Below, piece by piece: positions 57,441-64,000 of a stretch of 64,000 nucleotides of DNA. The stretch's first letter is position 1. Each line of letters starts with the position of its first letter. The notes beneath the pieces are model-generated. The model was given only the letters and a program-made list of their open reading frames with translations, searched no databases and was not told the origin of the DNA. The DNA is from Helichrysum umbraculigerum. Lineage: Eukaryota; Streptophyta; Magnoliopsida; Asterales; Asteraceae. Where the stretch lies: the NCBI GenBank assembly GCA_949592205.1, contig CATIUR010000001.1:15205501-15269500 (forward strand). The letters run 5' to 3'. The position numbers and the translations under genes are program-made.

Positions 57441-58636
57441 TGCTCTTCACAATCCATTCTCAGGCTACTCTACATTATAATTATCAATGTGATCTATTCT
57501 CACCTCATACGTATTAAATACTTCATGATTTCAAATCAATCATACTTCATTTAATAGTTTCTATCAGCTGATACACACTCAAAATCAGCTTACTACTTAC
57601 ATATTCAACCCTACATATGCAAGTCATCTCACATACACACAATGTTCTAATTTTCAATAACTGAATTACTCAGTATATCATTTATCTGAAACCTCAAACA
57701 CATGATAACTTATCATCATAGTTTCAATACTTAACACTAATCAATGTCTCTATTTACCTCAAAATTCAGGACACATCTTAATTAATTATCATCACTTTGA
57801 CATATGCCATCATATCAAGCATCACTGTCACAACAAGTCTACTTAATCATGTTACTATCAAACATTTCATTTATTAATTTCACAATTGACCAGAAAGATC
57901 TATCACTTCCCAATCAATTTCACATTATTACACTCTACATTTCTCTTAAACCTATCAGTCATGGTTTATATCAAGTGTTTAACTATAGTCAACACATATC
58001 ATACAGTCACATAAACACATATTTTCTCAAATAGCAGTCATTAGCAATTCAATGACACAACCTTCCTTAACAAGGATTTAGATCACACCTTGTGATTAAT
58101 CCATTATCATAATACTATCAATTATCTCGTCTCACCAATAAAGACACTCCTTAGGTTCTAACATCAATCTTGCTAAAACCTTAATCAACTCTCTATCTAC
58201 TTAAACATATTTCTGCATTTACAATTCAATCAGAAATAACCACAACAATGAACAACAATGAGCATCTCATTCAATACCTCTATCCTCATGTCAACCTATA
58301 GCAATCAATAGTTGACTCAAAACTGGGGAATCATATCAGTCTGACTCAATTAACTTCATAACAAGGCTTACTCAACATATCAGAGTAAACAATTCAAGTT
58401 AATTTAAATTAACACAGGCTTATCAAAGATTACCTGACAATCTTAAGCCCACGAGCATTGAGGAAACATGAAATAAACCAATCAGTTACTCATGTTCCTC
58501 CGTCTCTGCATCAAATAACACTTTGCAACTTGTTAAGGGTTAGTACATACTCAACTAATCACTTTCTCACACATTCACTAATCAACTAAACCCGCACCCA
58601 CTGGAATGTTTGACTCAACTCAATCAAAGTTTAGGA

Positions 58637-58658
58637 TTGAACATTCTATCATGCTCAA
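58637..58658 (-). promoter_or_regulatory. Post-PBS hairpin of E
   Basis: Minus strand TTGAGCAT and ATGTTCAA pair over 8 bp, with one G-U where B has a standard pair. It lies 15 nt after the primer site. Confidence 0.5.
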
Positions 58659-58673
58659 TTCACCCAAACTATT

Positions 58674-58685
58674 GCTCTGATACCA
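58674..58685 (-). promoter_or_regulatory. Primer binding site of E (tRNA-iMet)
   Basis: Minus strand TGGTATCAGAGC, perfect, 3 bases from the right LTR. Confidence 0.94.
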
Positions 58686-58688
58686 ACT

Positions 58689-60738
58689 TATAACACCCCT
58701 CGTTTCATTATAAATAATAATATAAAAATTTCGACTCGGAAGCGTATATTTAAAACATACTATCAATGTACTCAAAATGTCAATAAACTTTTTCAATTCA
58801 AAGTACAAGACATTTCAACGCACTGGGTGTTATTAAAAATATTTCTATAATTATCAAAATAACATCAGAGTTACAGCCTGTCAAACATTCCATCAATTCC
58901 AAACACTTCCTGCCCTGTCCCATATGTCCCATCTATTTCAACCTGCAGGAAGAACTGTGGTGGGGTTAGCATAAAGCTAAGTGAATGAAACTATAAACAA
59001 CAGTACAACCTAGCATAACAATCTGTTTACATCAAATAACAATAAACAGAAAATCAATCAATCATTAGACATCCAATCAATGTCATACACACAACATCAT
59101 GAGGATCGGTGGCCCCTGAGACACCCTAATACCGGTTTGGTACTCAAGGAACTCTTATCAATCATCTGTATTGGCCCATACAGAACTACCGATAACTTGT
59201 TGTCAATCACACACGACCTAGATCTCTAAACTAACATATCAAGTTTCCGAGATCTCCTGTCGTCTACAACAACAACAAATCCAACCATCAAATCAAGTTG
59301 ACCTCAAAGTCTTACATACTAGCACAATCAGCCAAGTAAACAACTAGTTAAACTATCATGGCAAGATATATCTCAACATATGCATCATATCAAAGTAATA
59401 CTATAAATTACTTGTTGTAAATCAAATCATTACAACTAAATCACACTGAGGTTACAGATTCACTCACCGACTACCTCAGGCCTCCACTCAGTAGTCTAAT
59501 ATCACTGAGCCTTCTCCACATCTGAGAATCAATATCAAATATAAGTTAGTAATCCAGATCATCAATACATAACTTATATCAATCTTTGACATTTAGGAAC
59601 TTAACATAATTAACATTACAATTACTAGTTCCTAATTGTGTATTAATGATTTACAATATAATCATTAACATATATTATCCTATAACATATATCAAGCACA
59701 TTATTATCGTAATCAAACAAAATGTGATATCAGCCTATCAAGCCGCCGGCTTTACCTATGACACAATAATTCCAATCAATTATTCGACTACTAGTTGATA
59801 CTTATGTCACCATATTATCTTAGGCATAAGTATAACTAAACTCAAGAATATAACCTACATTAACATATTATGTTCAGGTTACATTCAATAAATCATAAGC
59901 ATTTAATTTAACACAAAACTGCTGGAAACCAGCTCTACCCGCCGGGTAAGACTAGTACCCGCCGGGTACCCACAAAACTACTCAAGCCGCCGGCTATCCA
60001 AAGAAGCCGCCGGCTTCTCAACCAAACGCTCATACCCGCCGGGTAAGGGAGGTACCCGCCGGGTACTCCCTTCGTCCCAGCGACCTGCGACCTGTAACAA
60101 ACCCTAACCCACGGGTTTTTATAACAAACACCCTAAAACTCAATTCCAAACCGTTATAATCCACAAATAACTTCATATCATCATCATATAACAGTTATAA
60201 CAAATTTATAACATCTAAATCACTCAAATCATCAATTTACCCAAATTCAATCAAAATCAAATTCTTAATTACTCAAGAACACTTACTGATTGAAGAATCT
60301 AACGATGGTAATCTGATGATTAGGAAGTTTCACGAGAATCACAACTTCCTGATTTGATTTCTAGTTTGATTTAGAGGTTTTCTGAGAGTTTCTGTGAGTT
60401 TCTAAATGAAAATGAATAACTTCCTAAAAAGGAAAGTTATATAAATAGAAACTTAAGTCGGTTCCTCAACCGACCTTCTATTATACGGGTATAATTTAAT
60501 ACCCCATCTCAATCTATTGTCTGGAACCCGAAAACCATTTGCGAGTCCAAACATTTTATTGTACCGTCAACTATATTAATTTACAACAATTAATATTTCT
60601 CTTATCACATCGGAATATTTAACTCCTATTCCAATTATTTCAACTATTTCAAACAATATTATTTCCAAACACATTTAAATATATATTTAAATCAAGAAAT
60701 AATATATAAACAACTAGGTCCATTTCGAGGATGTTACA
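58689..60738 (-). repeat. Element E, 5' LTR (right)
   Basis: 2,050-bp partner of 52277-54326, apparently identical. Followed by target duplication CATGG. Confidence 0.94.
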
Positions 60739-60743
60739 CATGG

Positions 60744-63186
60744 CCCCCGTTCTACAATTTATGTTAGCATCAATTGTTGCCAAAAATGGTCGACCAAGGA
60801 TAATCGTGGGTTGAGTGTCCCTGTATGATGTTTCGGTGTCCATCACAAGGAAATCAACCGGGTAATAAAAATCCTCAACCTTAACAATTACATCCTCCAA
60901 CATACCTCGGGGTATCCTTGTTGTTCGATCGGCTAGTTGGATAATAATATCAGATCTTTTCAAAGTACCTAGCTCATACCGATCAACAAGGCTTGCCGGA
61001 AGTATGTTAACGCTTGCTCCAAGATCCAAAAGTGCCTTCTTGATAAAAATATTACCAACAGTTACCGAAATCAAAGGCGTGCCGGGATCTTTGAACTTAG
61101 GAGGAAGAGAGCTTGAAATTACAGCACTTACATGCTCGGTTAACTCTATCTTTTTGGGCAAAGATGATCTAAGCTTTCGTATCTTAGTGCAAAGATCTTT
61201 TAAAAATTTGGCATAAGCCGGTATTTGCTTAACTGCATCGATAAGTGGGAGGTTAATCTTGACTTGTTTAAAAGTCTCCCACATATCCTCAGAATGGGGC
61301 CCTTTCTTTCTAAAAGGGGAAGAAGCTGGTTTCTCTAAAGCCAAGGGGAATGGTACGGTATTATTCTCCACACCATCCTCCCTAACTTTAGGTTTTTCTC
61401 TACACAAAACAGTTTTAATTGGCGGTTTAGAAAAAATTTTATTACTTTTGGTTGCATCCGCCAATTTATTCAAACGCTCATCATCTTTACCCAATTCCTC
61501 CTCATTTTCACTATCATCAGTAAACTCACCATCTTTATACCTGTTATCGGGTTCGTCTGGCATTCTGACCTTGTTGTCATAAGTCTTACCATTGCGGAGT
61601 GAACCCACCATGTTTACATGGCCTTTCCCGGATGACTTGTGAACCGGGTTTACTTCCGGATAACTTGGTAACTTCCCTTCTTCTCTCTTACTCACTTGTT
61701 CCGCTAATTGACCCATTTGCCTCTCTAAAGCCGCAATAGATTTGGAGTGTGACACCGTTCTCTGATTAGTTACTTGGCTCGATTGCATCATTGTCTCCAT
61801 GAACTTTTCCATCTTCTGCTCAAAACTTGAAGGTTGGTTATCATTTTGGGATTGGTTTGATGAACCTTGGCCTTGATTCTGAAACCCTTGATTCTGATTC
61901 GGCCCTTGATAACTGCCTTGGTTTTGATTTTGCCCTTGGTAATTGCCTTGATTTTGATATTGTTGTTGTGGCCTTTGTTGGTAAGGGCGTTGTTGTTGAT
62001 ATGGAGAGTTGGAGGAAGGTGCATTATCATCCCTCCATCTGAAATTGGGATGGTTTTTCCACCTGGGATTGTAAGTGTTTGAGTATGGATCATTTCTAGG
62101 ACGTGACCCATAGACTTCATTCACTTGTTCTTCATGAGGTGGTCTCCATGATGGACATGTATCAGAAAAATGATTTGGATCTCCACATGTTGCACAAACT
62201 TCATGTACCTGTGACACATTAGCACTACCTTTTCCAAAGTTTTGCATTAGTAGATCCATTTTCTTATATAGTGCAAGTATATCTGATTGGACGCCACTTG
62301 AGTTTGACACGGCGTTTAGTGAAGCAGAATTTTCATTATTTCGTGCAACTGAAGCTTGGATTTTTGAACCCTTGCTTAGTTGTTCAAGAAATGTCCATTC
62401 CTCTTCACTAGAACGACTCAAAAATGCCCCACCACTAGCTGCTAATAATAATTGCTTATTATTCGCATCTAGACCATCATAAAAGGATTTCACGAGTTCC
62501 CAAGTGGGTACCTCGTGATGAGGGCAGGTTCTTAGCATTTCCTTGAGACGTGCGAAAGCTTCATGAAATGTTTCAAAAGGTAATTGATGAAAAGATTTTA
62601 TTTTGCTTCGCATTTCAGAAGTTTTACTTATTGGGTAAAACTCCTCAAGGAATTGCTTTCTCAACTCCGCCCAAGAATTAATACTTCCTGCGGTAAGTGA
62701 GGTAAACCATTTTCTAGCCCTCTCCTTTAATGTATATTGAAATAAACACAATTTTACCTCATCTTTTGTAAATCCATTAACCTGATGGGTGTTGGCAATT
62801 TCTGAAAACTCGGAGATATGATCATATGCTTCCTCACTTGCGAGCCCATGGAACTTCGGTAAGATCGCAATGACACTGGGTCGCACATCAAAAGTTCGTG
62901 TAGTACCAGCAGGTCCGGCTGGATACACTATGGGAGATGGGTCCTGATAATTTCCAGGACGGTAGTACGTGTCTACACCTCGTGCTGCTTGATCACCCAT
63001 TTCTTCAGTTATTGGGAATGATGTTGCAGAACTCTCAGAATCTGATGACTCGTGATCAGAATTAGAAGGTGAAACCTCTGGTGTAGAAGGTGATGCTTTT
63101 GAGGCCTTTCGGTTTGCCTTAGCTGATTTCTCGATTTCCGGGTTGTACAATAACGGTGAACTTCTCCCTGACTTCCTTGTATGCAT
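60744..63186 (-). pseudogene. Gag-protease part of F polyprotein, cut by element E
   Basis: From the ATG at 63186 the minus-strand frame is open for about 814 codons up to the E insertion. The Gag core is at about residues 105-270 (LPKFHGL, EFYPISKT, LVKSFYDGL). A Q/N-rich stretch follows. One CCHC zinc knuckle begins at C331 (CATCGDPNHFSDTC). The aspartic protease has DLGAS at D721 and ends with ILGRPFLAT. Beyond 60744 the frame runs into the E LTR and stops, so reverse transcriptase (52276 onward) is cut off. The part seen has no internal stop. Gag and protease are typical of the Athila branch. The start lies 158 nt after the primer site. Confidence 0.88.
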
Positions 63187-63344
63187 GCACTGTCAGTAAT
63201 GTTGCACAACAAAAACAAGGAAAACGAAGCGTAATACAGAACAAAGAAACTATATGCAGAAAAAGAAAATCTTTTTGTTAAATTTTTTTTTTTATATAAA
63301 TGAAAACAAATAAAAAAAGAAACTTAAGCTATAAGCGCACTAAC

Positions 63345-63362
63345 TCCCCGGCAGCGGCGCCA
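63345..63362 (-). promoter_or_regulatory. Primer binding site of F (tRNA-Asp)
   Basis: Minus strand TGGCGCCGCTGCCGGGGA, 18 nt complementary to the 3' end of tRNA-Asp including CCA. This is the normal primer copy next to gag. Confidence 0.92.
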
Positions 63363-63367
63363 AAATT

Positions 63368-63442
63368 TGATCGGCGTCGAAGTACCAATCAAAAATCAAC
63401 CTAATTACCTTATACTAGATAGGGTAAGCGGGTATCGAATCC
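63368..63442 (-). repeat. 75-bp duplicate of the LTR 3' end of F
   Basis: Identical to 63519-63593. It begins TGATCGGCG as the LTR border does and stops at GAATCC, where the true LTR continues ACGAGG. It lies between the primer site and the tRNA-derived insert. Confidence 0.9.
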
Positions 63443-63445
63443 TAC

Positions 63446-63513
63446 TAGTATAGTGGTAAGTATTCCCGCATGTCACGCGGGTGACCCGGGTTCGATCCCC
63501 GGCAGCGGCGCCA
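63446..63513 (+). tRNA. tRNA-Asp(GUC)-derived insert with CCA in F (retro-copied primer)
   Basis: 68 bases match tRNA-Asp from position 8 to the CCA end. Seen are the A box TAGTATAGTGG, anticodon stem CCCGC/GCGGG with loop ATGTCAC (anticodon GTC), T arm CCGGG-TTCGATC-CCCGG (B box GGTTCGATCCC) and GGCAGCGGCGCCA. The first seven bases (5' acceptor strand) are absent, so it is unlikely to make a working tRNA. Plant nuclear tRNA genes do not encode CCA, so this is a copy of a mature tRNA. Its 3' 18 bases equal the primer site of F, and it sits exactly at an LTR junction, so I infer that reverse transcriptase read past the usual stop in the primer. Confidence 0.82.
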
Positions 63514-63518
63514 AAATT

Positions 63519-64000
63519 TGATCGGCGTCGAAGTACCAATCAAAAATCAACCTAATTACCTTATACTAGATAGGGTAAGCGGGTATCGAATCCACGAGGA
63601 GTATGTGGTTATAACTAGATTTTAAACAATAAAAGTAAATTCTTGAAGTTTGATTTGAAATTAAAACTACTTAAGCTTTAAATAAAACAATAATAATTAA
63701 ACTTAAACTAAAGAAAGCAATTGAAATGAGTTTTGTAAAATGATAAGAAAAAGAGCAATCACTTCCGGTTTATAGGGTTTTTCTACAAAAGATGTATCCT
63801 TCAACTGATTATCACGTTTGTACCATAACACAAATTAATTTAGCACACTTTGGGTACAAGTTATGTTTTCCAAAATCACCGTCTTAATCCCTAAACTAAT
63901 TGGACTCGGCACGAATGATTGAATTGCTATAACTTGTCTTACAATGATCAAATCAATATATATTAATAAGAACAAAAAATCATAAGTTTAAATCATATGT
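63519..64000 (-). repeat. Element F, 5' LTR (partial, runs off the window)
   Basis: Same sequence as 42862 onward in the 3' LTR except for the 24-bp indel noted there. Its border TGATCGGCG is 5 bases from the tRNA-derived insert, the same spacing as between the duplicate and the true primer site. Confidence 0.9.

Larger units (their letters stand above)
54327..58688 (-). other. Element E interior, non-coding
   Basis: AT-rich, with short ORFs only. Signals: purine tract (54327-54340), a block at about 55700-55780 shared with B, the leader motif (57376-57440), a hairpin (58637-58658) and the primer site. Confidence 0.85.
52277..60738 (-). mobile_element. Non-coding LTR retrotransposon E (LARD-like)
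   Basis: 8,462 bp. Two 2,050-bp LTRs in which I see no difference flank a 4,362-bp interior without gag-pol. Target duplication CATGG at 52272-52276 and 60739-60743 fixes the borders. The LTR on the minus strand runs TGTAACATCC...GTGTTATA, again TG...TA. Inserted in F between protease and reverse transcriptase. Identical LTRs suggest it is the youngest insertion here. It is related to B through termini, leader, motif and array. Confidence 0.94.
42862..64000 (-). mobile_element. Athila-type Ty3/gypsy element F, interrupted by G and E (continues past window)
   Basis: Order on the minus strand: 5' LTR (from beyond 64000), tRNA-Asp primer site, gag-protease (63186-60744), element E, RT-RNase H (52276-50199), integrase (50212-49067), a post-pol ORF (48818-47805), element G, purine tract, 3' LTR (43995-42862). 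The tRNA-Asp primer site (TGGCGCCGCTGCCGGGGA) and the FMDDF reverse transcriptase are typical of the Athila/Tat branch. Two insertions, a nonsense codon and a frameshift make it defective. Confidence 0.93.

Noticed and set aside
63446..63513. Ordinary functional tRNA-Asp gene
   Set aside because: CCA is encoded, the 5' acceptor strand is missing, and it is flanked on both sides by copies of the LTR end.

Overview
The window looks like repeat-dense nuclear DNA of a flowering plant. It is AT-rich and made of nested LTR retrotransposons with plant-type primer sites (tRNA-iMet and tRNA-Asp), a Ty3/gypsy chromovirus, an Athila-type element, a Mutator-like TIR element and MITEs. The protein families fit a eudicot, perhaps Asteraceae, but the sequence alone does not settle this. 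I see no intact host gene. The only host-like coding remnants are a truncated RPA1-like OB-fold gene (26737-27643) and a broken Myb/trihelix-NAM-associated-like gene (40866-42099).

Layout. 1-390 and 16576-18261: pieces of a minus-strand LTR (K), split by A. 391-16570: chromovirus A in a tandem LTR-gag/pol-LTR-gag/pol-LTR array, with one 5-bp target duplication (TAATA) around the whole array. 18262-18443 and 26510-26736: an LTR (H, minus), split by non-coding LTR element B (18444-26509). 26737-27643: the RPA1-like fragment, cut by H. 27826-32866: AT-rich DNA with a foldback MITE, a Mutator-like element, an hAT-like element and microsatellites. 32867-42513: a PIF/Harbinger-like candidate carrying the broken Myb-like gene and split by non-coding LTR element D (33207-40746). 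42862 to beyond 64000: Athila-type element F (minus), broken by copia-like non-autonomous element G (44166-47001) and by non-coding LTR element E (52277-60738).

Relations. Only A keeps an uninterrupted gag-pol reading frame (1,524 codons, two copies). B, D and E have LTRs, primer site and polypurine tract but no gag-pol, so they would need proteins from another element. A, B, D and E share PPT-TTGTAAC borders and a hairpin just after the primer site. B, D and E share a leader motif of about 55 nt, and A has its first part. All four carry arrays of short GC-rich near-palindromes with the sense core CCG-G-CGG. This suggests one autonomous/parasite group joined by cis signals, which is inference.

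Four observations stand out. The middle LTR of A is a clean chimera of its outer LTRs, as unequal crossover predicts. The CCGGCGG near-palindromes change on both arms together between families. A nearly complete tRNA-Asp copy with CCA is embedded at the LTR/primer-site junction of F. B and E have LTRs ending TG...TA, fixed by matching target duplications.
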